Part shown: in pieces, positions 13,401 through 25,069 of the stretch
Numbering within the stretch: position 1 is the first letter of the stretch
Layout of the letters: each line of letters begins with the position of its first letter
The notes under the pieces: generated by a model
The model's database searches: none
The model's input: only the letters and a program-made list of their open reading frames with translations
What the model was told of the DNA's origin: nothing
Made by a program: the position numbers and the translations under genes
Origin: Tetranychus cinnabarinus
Taxonomy: Eukaryota > Arthropoda > Arachnida > Trombidiformes > Tetranychidae
DNA length: 64,000 nucleotides
Assembly: GCA_022266195.1 (NCBI GenBank)
Contig: WHVY01000001.1
Span: forward strand, 14,198,001 to 14,262,000
Reading direction: 5' to 3'

Positions 13401-16400
13401 ACATTATTTTCAATGGACCCTTCCAATGATCACATTCTGATAAAAGACTTCACCTGATCATCATCATTTTTTTCAGGGCAACTTTTATACTCATCAGAGT
13501 CTCTCACGTGATGCACTTAAATGACCTCAATGGGTTTTGAACATTTTTATTGGTTTGAGACTAACCGAGATTAATTATGTTCAATGTACCGTTCAACCAA
13601 GCAAACATTAAACTAACCCAAGTCTAATACTTGAAATATTGAAATGAAAATTTTCTTCTTCTCTGGCCTTCTCTTGATAGTTTCAATAATTAACTGGAAA
13701 TGGACAGAAGGTAATCAGGCCACAGGTAATGGGCCGTTGATCACATCTTCGATCAGGTAACAATTAATAGATGAAAGGGAATGATCAACAGTAAAGTGAG
13801 GGTTTACTGGGAGGCAACACTTTCCATTGATTAGTTTGTTGTTAATAGAGAAAAAACTAATTACCATTTTTGAGTTATTAGTAACAGATATTCACTGATC
13901 AAGATCAGGTCATTGACTTGGTTATTTAGGCGAGACTTTTGATTGACAATTAGTTTAATCATTTTTTGATGAGACGAAGAAAAACGAAACATTGTTTCCC
14001 TTTTTTCCTCATCAAATTGGGTTCGGTAGAAAAAAATTTACTCACTTTTAGTCGATTCATCACTTTGCTGACTTTTGTCATCTTCAGAGCTGATGCAAGT
14101 GCTTATCTGTTGGCGATCATCGTTCTGTTCATTTTGAGTCTGGAATCGAAAATAGATCAATCATGTTTAAAAATAGTTCATTTTCTAGACATTCAATCGA
14201 TTCTGTTGAGATTACTTAATATCTATGTTTAGAGTCAAATGGCAAGTCTTGGAGTTTTGTCAAAAATATTCATTTCTCTTTCAATTTGGTTCAATGATTG
14301 TTTTGTTTACTAATTATTATTGATTATTAGACTAATGACCAGTTGAGTAGATAAAGTGAATGACATTTTACCTGGAATATTTGATTGTGTTCAACTGATT
14401 GGGAAACAGTTTCTTCGGCCGATTCATTGCAGACACTTTCAGGTTCACTTTCATCCAGTCTTTTACCGAAATTGAATCCTTCCAATTCAGCTTGCTTCAT
14501 TGTGTACCGACGATACTGTTCATTGAATCTGCCTAAATAATGATGAGCCAGTTTTGGAGGAGTCCCATTGTGAGATGATGAGGCCAGTAAAACCCATTCA
14601 ATGTCAGCTTCAGAAGTTGATGGAAACCAACCAGAAAAATTGGAAACGTTTAATACATATCTCAATGAACCGTCAGGATTACATCGAGGTAAATCACGAC
14701 GAGCAAGTCGAGCCTGTAAGGAAGAAGAAAATGTAATAATCTGCAGAAATTAATAAATCACTCGAACTCACTTGAACAGCATTTACAAGACCTTCTGATT
14801 CGGATGTTTCTTCAATAATGGAAACGATCGACATTAGCGAATCCAATCTTGCTGGTCCCAGAGCTTGAGCAATGACGGCAATCGATTCAAGGGCCGATAG
14901 TCTAACTTGTCTCTTTGGGTCTATCAACATGGTTGCTATCTCGTAGCTTATCCGATCAAGGTTGAACTCGGTTCGAGGAAACATCAACAGAGCAAAAGTA
15001 ACTCGATTGATAATCTCTTCTCGAACTTTGGGATTGCGATGGAATTTGTGTCTCAACAAAATGTCTAACACATTTTGAGGAGGCCAATGGAGCATTAACC
15101 GGTGAATAACTTTGATATCGTGTTCTCTGACCACTGAACGACCATCGCCAAGGCGCTTCAGTAAAATGTCGATGACTGGTTGAAGGCAAGGATAAGCTGA
15201 AGCTCCTAATCGACCAACAATTATCTCAATCATTTCAAGACCAGTCAGTGTAACTTTAAAGTTTGGATTGTTTACCAAAGAGTTGATGAAGTTGTCCAAG
15301 AAACTCGGTAAATAGGGAATCAAACCTGCAACATGGGAATCCGGAGCTTCCTTGACTATGGACATCATCTGATTGAGTCCCTCCAACTTTTCATTCATTT
15401 TTGTAGATGTTGCTCGATTGTGAACAGCAACGGGAAATATTCCGTAAATGAGCACAAATTCATTTGTAAATGCTGCTTTAGAGTCACTTGAATTGGATGC
15501 CAATTCCACTGAATCACTGCTTTTCAATAAATTTCGAGATTCATTTGGATTCTCGCACATTTTCCTTTCATTTTCTTGACGCGATTCACCTTCATCACCT
15601 AATGTTGTTTCATCTAAAGGCTTTTGAATATCATTTGTTGTCTTTTTTGCATTTTCAATCGGAGACTCGGTTGATGCCAAGTTGACCTTAGTTGATCCAT
15701 TCGCTTCTTTGTTCCTTTCCTCAAACCCATTAATTGGTTCTCGTGAAACTGTCGCCTCATTTCGACCATTACAATCAGCCGTTGATGCGCGAGACAAAAC
15801 TTTATGATACAAACTAACAGTTTCTTGAGAAAGATGTTGAAGGTAAAGACGAAAGGTTTCATTGCCAACAAGACTGTGAAGTCTTTGCATTGCCAGGAAA
15901 ATGGGATAAAATAGTGATGCATCGGAATGAACAAGAAGGTGACCCAGCGATTGAACTAAAGGGAACAAATTTTCCTTCGAAAATTCTTCGGTAAAAAGTA
16001 AAGGTAAACTTAGAACACAGCCTTTTTGGGCCGACTTGTTGTGTGACTCAAGACCATATTGAATGTAAAGTCGAAGCACTTTTTGTAAGTTGTTAGTGTA
16101 TCTCATGTAAACATGAAGAAGCCTTAAAGAAGCCCTTCGAACATCAGTCGCTTCATGGCCCAGATTGGGTACAATTCGAGGTAATATAATAGCCATGCAC
16201 GGATCCAGATCGTGTTCACCCATTTGTGGTATTATATCGACAATTAGCATTGTACATTCACAGACAACTTTCCATCGATCATCAATCAACATTGGATAGA
16301 AAGCTTCGAAAAATTGCATTCTATCGACATCTGGAAGTTGACCGCCACTTTTCTTGAGCAAACGACGCAAATCACGCAGCACATCGGCTCTTCGAGAACC

Positions 16401-16652
16401 TGAATGTTCAACTACATGGCGAAGTAAAGTGGCCAATTCGGAGGGATAAGTGTTGTTTGATGTGTTCAGATGAAGAGTCACTGGATGGCGACGCACCTGA
16501 TTCGGGTGGTCATGGTGAAGATGGTGGTGTCGATGGGTTGGGTTAAGGGTTCCATGTCGATTTGGATCATTCATTACAATTGGAATTGCTGAAGAGGTCA
16601 TTGAGCTTCTTGGTGTTGCTTCCAGTGGAGTCTCAAAGTCGCCCATAATCAT
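7468..16652 (-). CDS. TOGARAM1: TOG-array regulator of axonemal microtubules (crescerin)
   Basis: Eleven minus-strand exons: 16652-14772, 14713-14372, 14139-14046, 13127-13050, 10920-10275, 9678-9554, 9394-8827, 8766-8574, 8359-8211, 8109-7824 and 7518-7468. They total 4413 nt and about 1470 aa, and every junction phase fits. Exon 1 encodes two HEAT-type TOG domains: residues about 70-280 (LRDLRRLLKKSGGQLPD, WKVVCECTMLIVDIIPQ) and about 440-620 (FKVTLTGLEMIEIIVGRLG, GDGRSVVREHDIKVIHRL). The middle exons encode a long His/Ser/acidic linker. A third TOG region lies at the C-terminus (NLRSSVSRSAIFTLGDLF, ASFIREDCEKALMSM, HRNMNVRRTAAFFLSIL). Crescerins bind tubulin and control ciliary axoneme length. 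Human TOGARAM1 has four TOGs; a fourth is not separated here. ATG 16652 is the first in frame, but the frame stays open upstream to 16734, so a 5' exon is possible. Confidence 0.9.
10921..13049 (-). other. long TOGARAM1 intron (2.1 kb)
   Basis: The intron between the 13050-13127 exon and the 10275-10920 exon is far longer than its neighbours. It is AT-rich. I saw no nested gene in it on either strand. Confidence 0.5.
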
Positions 16653-18114
16653 TGTTTTGCGACTTCTTTCATTGGCTTTCCCACGAGATAAATGCTTAAG
16701 TCGACGCAACTTTGTATTCCGTCGTTGATCCAGTTAGACTTGTTTATCGATTGGACCCAAAACACACAGAGTTAATGTTCAACTGTACACTTGATCATCA
16801 TCTTTCGATTCACTTCCTCTTCAGTTCATGTTTGACAATCATTTTTACCTATTAATGTTACTACGGTAACTGAGTCAGTCTCTTTCAGTTCACTCGAAAC
16901 TTGTAAACAATACATTTAATCGATCATTTGACCTGATAAAGGTAGTTCTAATGAATTAAAAGACTAAATTAAAGTTAAATTTCATCAGATATTGATCTTA
17001 ATTTGATTAAAAGCAATTCAAATTGACATTCACAAATGTCTTTAACTGTTTCAATCAAAAATCAATCTCTTTGTGAGCTTTAGTCCATCTGAATACAACA
17101 TTATGGCTGCAACAATTGAATGTAAAGGGAAATGAATAGTTGGATTGTCAACCAGTGCTGTAATTTTGGATATTTAGACTCATTTTTCAGTGCATGGAAT
17201 GAAATGGAAGCTCAATTCGAACAGTTTGAAGCAAATGCCAATTTTTGCAGCTAATATGATACTTGGAATGAATCTCTGTGAAAGAAATTTTTCTTTTTGC
17301 AGATTTTCTAGAGAGAAATTTGACAAAATTGATCGATTGGAAGAAATTTATGACAAAAAGTTCTGGCTTTACATGAAACAATTTTTTATTATGCATTCTT
17401 GTGAGAAAGTATAATGTTACAATAAAACTGTTTTGTTGGTGAAATAACTTGAAATGGTTTGTTACAGTTGAAGCAGTTTTTGAATAGATGTTCAATGATC
17501 TTAAACCAATGGATAGCGGAAATCAACGATCTAACACTTTTTCAATTTATTGATAGTTCGCTTGATTTTGGCGAATAGCTATATTGGCGCTCGATATTTT
17601 GACATTTCGGTAACTCTTTAAAGCATAATGAATGAATGTAAATATTTTTGAAGTTTTTTTGAGCTGAAATGAGCAACTGTGTAGGATCCTCAATGATTTA
17701 TCTGATTTTTGGTTTAAATTTTGAAAACAAATTTTATTCAAGTGCACTTAAAGTGGAAAAAGGGCGTGAAAATAATTAAAAGCAGTAAGTTGATTATATA
17801 ATAAAATGCAACCATTAATATTCACGATTGAATAAGGTGATCTGAATAGGATTTCCATTTAAATTCCCCTTTGATATTCGTATTCCTCTATTAGATTAGA
17901 TAACTCAGGAGCAAAAATTTCCAATTACAACTTTCATTCGCGTGAATTGTTATAAAATATTAACTTTTCCCATTTACAATATTTCTACTTGATTGGCTGT
18001 ACCATTAATGCACTTACTACTTTTACAATTATAAAAACCAGAAAAATTTGGGATTCTATTAGTGAAGTGTCAACCTTTACTTCAAATTTAAAACTTTTGC
18101 ATCTATTTTTGTAT
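16653..18114. other. intergenic upstream of TOGARAM1
   Basis: Presumed TOGARAM1 promoter and 5' UTR, then AT-rich sequence. Short open frames around 17190-17500 on both strands have no family features and look like chance. Confidence 0.45.
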
Positions 18115-18690
18115 CTAGAACTGGTATGAAATCTGGCTTTCGAGGTAAGATTGGACTTCGTGGGTTTGTAGGTGCATCAAAGCTGAGTCCATTAGTGAAA
18201 CTAAAAAATGTTTACGATCATTAGTTTTTGATAAAATAGAGTTTAAAAAGGAAACTTCGAACTCCTTTTGTACAGTTTTGAAGCCAGATTTTTTCATCAA
18301 ACTCATTTTTTCTGGTGTAAATTTTAATTACCAATCAGAAAATACGCTTATTACGGGAACTAAAATCTTCTGTTTTCTGTAAGACCAATCAGTTCGATTT
18401 TCTGAAAAGTTATGCGCTTTTAGCGAGGATGATAGAGAATGCGCTGAAACTCATTTTTTACCGATAAAACTTATTGGTACACACCCTGGATCAAATACTT
18501 TTTTCAATGCATCGAAAGTTCTCTTTATTTTGGCCATTCGACTAAAAAGTTTGAGGTTCGATATATCACGAATGGTAGTACCTACAGTCACCATTTTTTT
18601 GATCAATTCTAAGATTTTATTATGGACTATGACATTTAGAAATATTAGATCGTTCAAGATCCTACAAAAAGTTATATAATATATCATTAG
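18115..18690 (-). repeat. unidentified repeat, copy C (inverted)
   Basis: On the minus strand two translatable blocks stand in order. Block 1 (about 18597-18490) reads MVTVGTTIRDISNLKL then RMAKIKRTFDALKKVF. Block 2 (18306-18118) reads MKKSGFKTVQKEFEVSFLN then ILSKTNDRKHFLVSLMDSAL. The same two blocks recur, diverged, in plus orientation at 18870-19377 and 19545-20027. Nucleotide similarity extends upstream of block 1: 'ataataaaatct' in this copy matches 'atcataaaatct' in copy A. Copies C and A are head to head across about 180 bp. This is either a low-copy transposable element or remnants of a duplicated gene. I recognise no protein family. Confidence 0.65.
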
Positions 18691-18869
18691 CTATCAAAAG
18701 TTGATATTACTTGAGTTGTCTGGTTTGATTCTTTATTAATAAAAGTAAATGGTTATTCAAACACAAATCTTATGATGTGTTCAAAGTTTATTGTTTAATA
18801 AATTAATCAGCTCAGATTTTCTTCAATATTCAGTCATATAATGTTATGACCCATCATAAAATCTAACGT

Positions 18870-19377
18870 TTGGCTAAACAATGATGACTGTAGGTACAAT
18901 CATTCTCGAAATATTGAGTCTCAAAGTTTTAAGGCCAATGGCCAAAATCAAGAGAACTATCAATAAATTGAAAAAAGTATTTAATGCATGATGTCAAGCG
19001 ACAATTTTTGTCGGTTAATGATGAGTTTAAGCTTTCTTACACTAACGGGCACAGAATACAATCGCTTTAACGAAAAATTGCACTTGATCTGTTTTACGAA
19101 AAGCGAAAATGTAGATGCTTAAAATAAGACCATTTTCTGGTTGGTTATCAAATGATACATCAGTGAAATAAGTTCCATGAAAAAATCTGCTTCCATAGCT
19201 TCACAAAAGGTGATCGAAGTTTCAACTTTGGCCTCGATTTTACAAAAAACTGTCCATCGGATTAATCATTCAATAGTACCAATGGACACAGTTTTTATTT
19301 CCCTACAAGCCCCACCAAGTCGCAACTCTTTACTCAAATATTCAAGCCTTTTGCAGTTCTTTTTGCATTTCATTTAA
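18870..19377 (+). repeat. unidentified repeat, copy A
   Basis: Block 1 at 18881-18991 reads MMTVGTIILEILSLKV then RPMAKIKRTINKLKKVF and hits TGA. Block 2 at 19177-19370 reads MKKSASIASQKVIEVSTLAS then VPMDTVFISLQ. The order and spacing of the blocks match copy B (19545-20027) and the inverted copy C. The stretch 18901-18958 is almost identical to 19573-19631 in copy B, so A and B separated more recently than C. Block 1 here ends in a stop with no clear splice site, so the copy is probably not functional. Confidence 0.65.
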
Positions 19378-19544
19378 AAGTTTAACCAGAAAATTGGTTT
19401 ATTTACCAAGAAATGGGTTAAAATGAGTTTTGTTTGGTGAATAAGTTGTTTCTTGTACATTTAAAACCCAATTATTATGACCCAAATGCGTTGTTGAAAA
19501 GTTTTTTGATTGAATTAAATTATTAATCGGTTAATGATTAAATT

Positions 19545-20027
19545 GGGGAAAGAATGATAACTGTAGCTGACCTCATTCTCGAAATATTGAGTCTCAAAGT
19601 TTTAAGGCCAATGGCCAAAAATCAAGAGAACCATTGATAAATTGAACAAACGATTCAATCCATGATGTCAAGCGACAATTTTTATTGACTATTAGTATGT
19701 TTAAGCTTTCTAACTTTTACGGTCACAGAACGCGGAAGGTTCAATCGAAAATCGAACTAATCTATTTTACAGAAAATAGAAAATTTTATTGCACGCAATA
19801 AGTTCAGATTATGATTGGCCATTGAATTTTACATTAGTGATATCTGTTTTATGCAAAAATCTGTTCCCATAATCGAAGAAAAGACGATCGAAGTTTCAAC
19901 TTTGGCTTCGATTTTCTCGAAAACTATCCACCAGAGAAACTTTTTGATAGCAATAGAGGGCTCAGTTTTCATTTCCCAACAAATCCTTAACTCAAAAATT
20001 CAAAGTTTTTGGCATTACTCCTTTTAA
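19545..20027 (+). repeat. unidentified repeat, copy B
   Basis: Direct-orientation partner of copy A, about 670 bp downstream. Shared stretches include 'ctcgaaatattgagtctcaa' near 19583 and 'gatgtcaagcgacaattttt' near 19662. Block 1 carries one extra A in the run near 19615-19620 relative to copy A, which shifts the frame and ends it early. Block 2 (about 19849-20026) stays open: MQKSVPIIEEKTIEVSTLAS, then KTIHQRNFLIAIEGSVFISQ. The mixture of an intact block and a shifted block marks a decaying copy. Confidence 0.65.
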
Positions 20028-20479
20028 ATGGTAATTTTAAACGTTTGAAGCTTAAAACCCAATTAATGCTTCTACTGCAGCATTTGCAAAGAATATTAAC
20101 TTTCTTTGCTTCAAGGATTGTCTGAATTAGCCCGTGAGTCCCAAGAATATCTATGAGTCCAAACTTATAAGCATTACCTGAATATGTTTGGCTTAATTTA
20201 TGCTTATTAGTGCTGAAGCTACTTTTATCTACCAGAATTTACACATTCCATAACAATTTGAATGGCATATGATTATGATAATAACAATGATAACTATTGA
20301 ATCTCAGATCATTCAATACTTTTGTATATCAATTTATATTAGCATCATCAACACACACACCCCGACAAGTTGATATCTTGCATGTTGAACAGATAAAAGC
20401 TGAGAGTTTCAGAACTTTATTTATCATTCAACATAAACTCTTTGTGTACAACATTCAACTACTAATTAAAAGATCAGCC

Positions 20480-21449
20480 ATGAAGAATTTAGCTTTCGTT
20501 CTCTATTTATCCTCTGCCATTTTGGTGGCGAATTGTTTTCCTGATTTGTTTTCTGATCTCACTAGATTTACCCAAACTGAAATAGATCTATGGAAATCTT
20601 TGATCCCAAATGTTAAGGCTTTTCCCGATGCATTAAAAGTACTCAGTTTGGGTGGATGTCCACAACCAGAAAACCCGCCAAGTGATTTCGATTTTAGAGA
20701 TGTAAGTATTTCCATCTTTGTCCCTTGAATTTCATTCCAACAATATCAAGTGTCTAATTTAATCATCAACATTTTCCAGCTTTTAGGACTTTGGTATGAA
20801 ACTGAACGAACCGCTCTCTTTGAGCTTCTCGAGACTGGACAAAAATGTCCCCAGATTACCTTTTCAAATGATGAGAATAACGATTTAAAGGTTAACATGA
20901 CTGTTATATCATCACTTCTGTAAGCACAACAATTAATTGTTCATTGTTCAACTTTATTCTAATGAAACTTTATCAACAGAAACACTCCTGTGACTTCGAT
21001 AAAGTCAGCCAAAATCAATTCAAATCAACCAAATGTCTTCTCAATGAGATACTCACTTTGTAAGTATTATTACAAATTGAACAAACCATTTCAATTGACT
21101 ATTAATAATAATAATTTTGGGTAATTTAACAGTGGCTTCTGACATTCAATATTGGGTTGTAGACACTGACTATGACAATTATGCTCTGATTTTTGCATGC
21201 AAACAATCGTTCTTTTTATCCATTCGTGAGTAATCATTTTGTTTACAATTTTCAACATAATCATTGTTTAAACTGAACTAAATGTAAATCAATTTTTCAT
21301 CAGGTAATGCATGGATTCTTGGCAGAAAGGCCACTCTTGACGAATCCATTCGCAATAATTTGGTTTCCAAGTTGAGTAAACTAGGAGTTCCAGAAACCAG
21401 TTTGATAAAGTCTGATCAATCCTGTTCAACTTTTGTGCCAATTCAGTAA
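20480..21449 (+). CDS. apolipoprotein-D-like secreted lipocalin
   Basis: Five exons: 20480-20701, 20780-20919, 20980-21059, 21133-21225 and 21304-21449, giving about 226 aa. The start MKNLAFVLYLSSAILVANC is a signal peptide. The lipocalin GxW motif is in exon 2 (LLGLWYETER). The second conserved region is in exon 4 (IQYWVVDTDYDNYALIFAC), as in apolipoprotein D. Cysteines in GGCPQPE, GQKCPQ, FACKQ and DQSCST fit two disulfides. The product should be an extracellular beta-barrel that binds small hydrophobic ligands such as lipids, haem or plant compounds; the ligand is unknown. Lipocalin genes are numerous in mites (family knowledge). The four short introns, each below 90 bp, match the lipocalin pattern of multiple short exons. 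AATAAA lies at 21666-21671. Confidence 0.9.
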
Positions 21450-22502
21450 TTATGTAATTCCAATTGTGATATTAAGATAATTTATACCCAATTTGGTCAG
21501 AAAATGTATAATTATCTGAATATCTACCATTTAATGATAAATAGTACTGAGAGTAACTATTATAAATTACGTTATAATTACGCTAATTTAATAGATTCAC
21601 CTTTTTAATACAATTCAACATAAAGCATGAGAAAATTTCCACCGAAAATTTCCTTTGAATACAAAAATAAATCTTTGATTTTTGATCAAATAACAGTTTC
21701 TATTATTTACTGCTACATTTATCTTTATCAATATTTCTGATAATAAAACCAGGAAAACTGGTAATCTTAATGAACCAGCAATTATAAAGAATTTTAAATG
21801 ATAATTCTTTTATTATTATATCAGTTATCCAAAAATGAAAAGTTTATCATATTTTAACAAGTAAGGAGTTGTATTTTTTTCGGAATACAAACAATTAAGG
21901 TTAAATTTTCACTTGTTTTGACGGATTCGAGTTGAAATGCGAACCAAATAATCATTTTTTTAATCGCAGGCAGAAAGCTGGCTTTTATCATTAGAATCGA
22001 GCTTCATTTTGAGAGTAAAAACTAGATTCTAGATTCTCACCTTATTGTCAACACTTTTTCTTGAGGATCGATTGTAATCAAGTGTTGCATTGGTAGTCTT
22101 TTTGTTTAATTAACAAAGAAATCAGAAGATAGTACATTGAAATACACAAGAGTTTATTGTAAAGTAGTTTAGTACATGAAGATAAAGGTAGGAAAATTGT
22201 ATTTTAATAGAAAATAGCAGAGTTTTAAGCCTCACGCGATTCAATCTCACAAATCTCATTTAAAATAATGAATTTCCAAATTTTAAGAGCCATGTTAAAC
22301 TGTGAGAATAATTAAAGAAAATTTACCACCTTTGAGATAATTAACTAACTAGCAGGAATCAGTATATAAGATGAGAGTTTGAATTATCAATTTCCCATTC
22401 TTAGGTCAGATCAAACCCAATTTTCTGGGTAATAAACTTGTCTTAAACTTTTAAGGAATCATTTTTTCATAGATTTGTTGAGTGTCATCATTATCAGATC
22501 AA
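21450..22502. other. intergenic, lipocalin to chemoreceptor 2
   Basis: The first 220 bp is lipocalin 3' UTR. The remainder is AT-rich, with the putative TATA box of the next gene at 22363. No other feature is seen. Confidence 0.5.
22363..22370 (+). promoter_or_regulatory. putative TATA box of chemoreceptor 2
   Basis: TATATAAG stands about 130 bp before the first ATG (22503), at a plausible distance for a short 5' UTR. It is seen by motif only. Confidence 0.35.
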
Positions 22503-24006
22503 ATGGTAATCCAAAACTTCAAAGATCCTACAGTTTTCATGGAGCGAGATACATTTTTGTCTAAATTTCTGCGTAAATTGTCAATTCAGTTGAATTATAT
22601 TCCTGGTGGATCCACCAAAATACGAAAAATATTCGGTTTCCTTTCATGGCTTGGAGTAGTTGAAGTTGCTCTTCTTTGCAGCCGTGATTCCGTATTGATA
22701 TTTCTGGATGATGATTCTGATTACATCTACATCTTTGGTGATTTTGCAGCTCCAGCTGGTAAATTCCGCAAGCAGGCGACTCTCATCTTTCTTCTTTACC
22801 TCTATGGCAGTCTTTATTCAGCAATTTATTTAGTTCGCACTCAAAAATCACCAAAATACCAGGTATGGATCAAAATGTTCAAAGCTTATGACAACAGGAG
22901 TTGGCTAAACCAAAAGGCTGAATTACATCGTTTATATTGGCTGACAACTCGAATAGAGTTAATTTACTCAATATCAATCACCATTTCGTTGATCTTTTTA
23001 TCAGCTGTCCTCACGATTACTTTCCCTCCACGATTTATCCACTACACTTTAGCTCACCAGTTATTAAACATCCACGGAGGTTACAATTCATGCAGCTATT
23101 GGGGAATCTCTTATCTTTTGTTTCCATCCTATGGTTACTTGTTGGGTCAACGTTTGGATAAAATATCTCACAATCTAAATAAATGTTTGGAGCAAATTAA
23201 TTCAAATTATTGTGTTCGCCATCAAATTAAAAGTACCACAATTAGAATTGGAAATATAAAAAGTGTAACACCACGTAAATTAATTAACCAGTTGACAAAA
23301 CAGCTGAAACAGTTACATAATGCTTGCCTCTTCTGGTCTCGCATAAGTGAACCCACTTTTCTTATCTCTTTCATCAACCAGGCTCTTCTTCTTTATCTTA
23401 TTTTTTTCGTTCCCATGTCAACTGGTTTTCGCTGTTTTCTCGCGGTTCTTGGTATTTTTAATTTCATCTCTGGTCAATGTTGTCACTTTTTTGCCGGAAT
23501 TTATACTCAAAAAAAGGTAAGTCAATAATTTTTTAATAATCATGATGAGCTACCAAAATAGATTGCACTTATGGTTTGAAAAAAGTCAAGTGCACCCTTG
23601 TCAATCAACTCTTTACTGAAACAGGGTGTTTTTACCTTTCATGGCTGTTTGCGATCTTATCTCAGAAGCTCTAACAGAATAGCCTTGTATTTTTTCCTCT
23701 TTTTTCATTATTTCCAGATCGACAATTGCATTGCAACAGCTCTAAAGCTTGGTTATTCCCAGATTGATTGGCGTACAAGATTTACCGTTCTCAGTGTGCT
23801 TGAAGCTGTCCAAGAAAGAAAGTTTTTCACCATTTTCAATGCGATTGAGTTTTGCTCGGAACACTATTGCTTGGTTAGTAAAATGTATTTTAATTAAAAA
23901 AAAATCTTCTAATTTTATGCCTACATTTATTCGTTCAATTCAGGTCCTACTTGAAGGTGTTTCACTTCTAATGCTGATGATCGCTACATATGGATCAAGA
24001 AATTGA
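22503..24006 (+). CDS. gustatory-receptor-like 7-TM chemoreceptor (copy 2)
   Basis: Exons 22503-23516, 23718-23873 and 23944-24006 give 410 aa. Both introns are phase 0 (GTAAGT/CCAG; GTTAGT/TCAG). Hydrophobic segments include WLGVVEVALLCSRDSVLIFL, ATLIFLLYLYGSLYSAIYLV, IELIYSISITISLIFLSAVL, FLISFINQALLLYLIFFVP, and the last, LLEGVSLLMLMIATYG, followed by the stop. A long loop with QLTKQLKQLHN lies before segment 5. Size, topology and phase-0 introns near the 3' end fit arthropod gustatory receptors. It shares little obvious sequence with the receptor at 1844-3373, so the two are not recent tandem copies. Protein start: first in-frame ATG at 22503, MVIQNFKDP. AATAAA lies at 24122-24127. Confidence 0.65.
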
Positions 24007-25069
24007 ATGGTGCTTGATCACAAGCGGACCTATCTTAATCAATGAGCACAATACATTCAACCCACTTTTAAAAGGCTCAAATTATCAGTGTAAAAAACCA
24101 AAATCAAAATGAAAAAACTAGAATAAAATCTAGTTCTAAAAATGAATAAAATACAATTGAAGTTTGAAATTAAAAGCCATTTTATTAATGAGTTTTATGC
24201 AATCAATCGACATCGAAAAGACACAAATTCTTAATGAAGAAACTATTTGCAGAATAAGTTGAAAAAAAGTTGAAATGCAGCTTTTTTCCCTTTGATAATA
24301 TTCATTTTGGGATTAAACACCTTTCTTTAAACACACGTATTTCCGTTGGAGTTGAGTGTTGATATTTTGTTGGTTATGGGACATAAAAATTAAGTCCATT
24401 TGTGCAGTTAAAAAGTTTCTCTGACCCACAGTTTTTAACAAAATTGGGTTCTATATCCTTTTGTACAATTGAGACATTTTTTCACCAAACTCTGCAGTCT
24501 CTACTTTGAAAGACAAAGTATAATCCTGATACAACAATAAACCATTAAACTGAACCGAAAAACTTTATTGGAAAAAGTTTTCACCTCACATTCAATAGTA
24601 AGAGATACGGATTCTGCATTTTCCCACCTTGTTTGAACGTGAATTTCTCCGTCATCTGAATTCCGATAAAGGTCTGACTACATTTCTCAATTGCAGTTTA
24701 ATCATAGCTTGCAACAATCTTTTCTCAAAAATTTAATGTTTTTATTGAAAAATTGAAATCTTTTTTAAAAGCAAAATATAATATAGCTGCCATCTAACGC
24801 TATGACTACATACTACTCTCCACTAGCTTAAGCCGAGTTAAGCTTATTTCAGCTAAACAGTATTTTTGCAATGGAAACTAACATGTGACTTATGTTTTGT
24901 TTAACTATTAAATTAACAATTACATCGCAATTAATCCCATCCTGAAATTTTCGTCTCAATAGCCGTTATTGGGACTACCTAAGAATAATTTAATTTGTTT
25001 CAAATTCTGGAATGTATGTCTGAGAGTACAAATCTCCTAAGGATTATAAGTAACCATCAAGGCCTTAAC
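24007..25069. other. intergenic, chemoreceptor 2 to SMG7-like gene
   Basis: Holds the chemoreceptor 3' UTR, a probable relic of the 18-20 kb repeat (24385-24500) and the SMG7-like 5' region. No other coding or RNA feature is seen. Confidence 0.45.
24385..24500 (-). repeat. probable relic (copy D) of the 18-20 kb repeat, block 2
   Basis: Plus-strand words line up in the same order with copy C at about 18190-18305: 'agtccatt.gtg', then 'agtttttgataaaat' against 'agtttttaacaaaat', then 'ccttttgtaca', then 'ttttttcatcaaactc' against 'ttttttcaccaaactc'. Block 1 is not found nearby. Similarity is partial and was judged by eye. Confidence 0.45.

Noticed and set aside
13966..14232. 88-codon plus-strand frame
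   Set aside because: It overlaps the antisense of TOGARAM1 exon 14046-14139, has no family features and is explained by the minus-strand gene.
17187..17500. Overlapping 74- and 102-codon frames on opposite strands
   Set aside because: Neither has recognisable motifs, splice context or similarity to the nearby repeat blocks. They are treated as chance.
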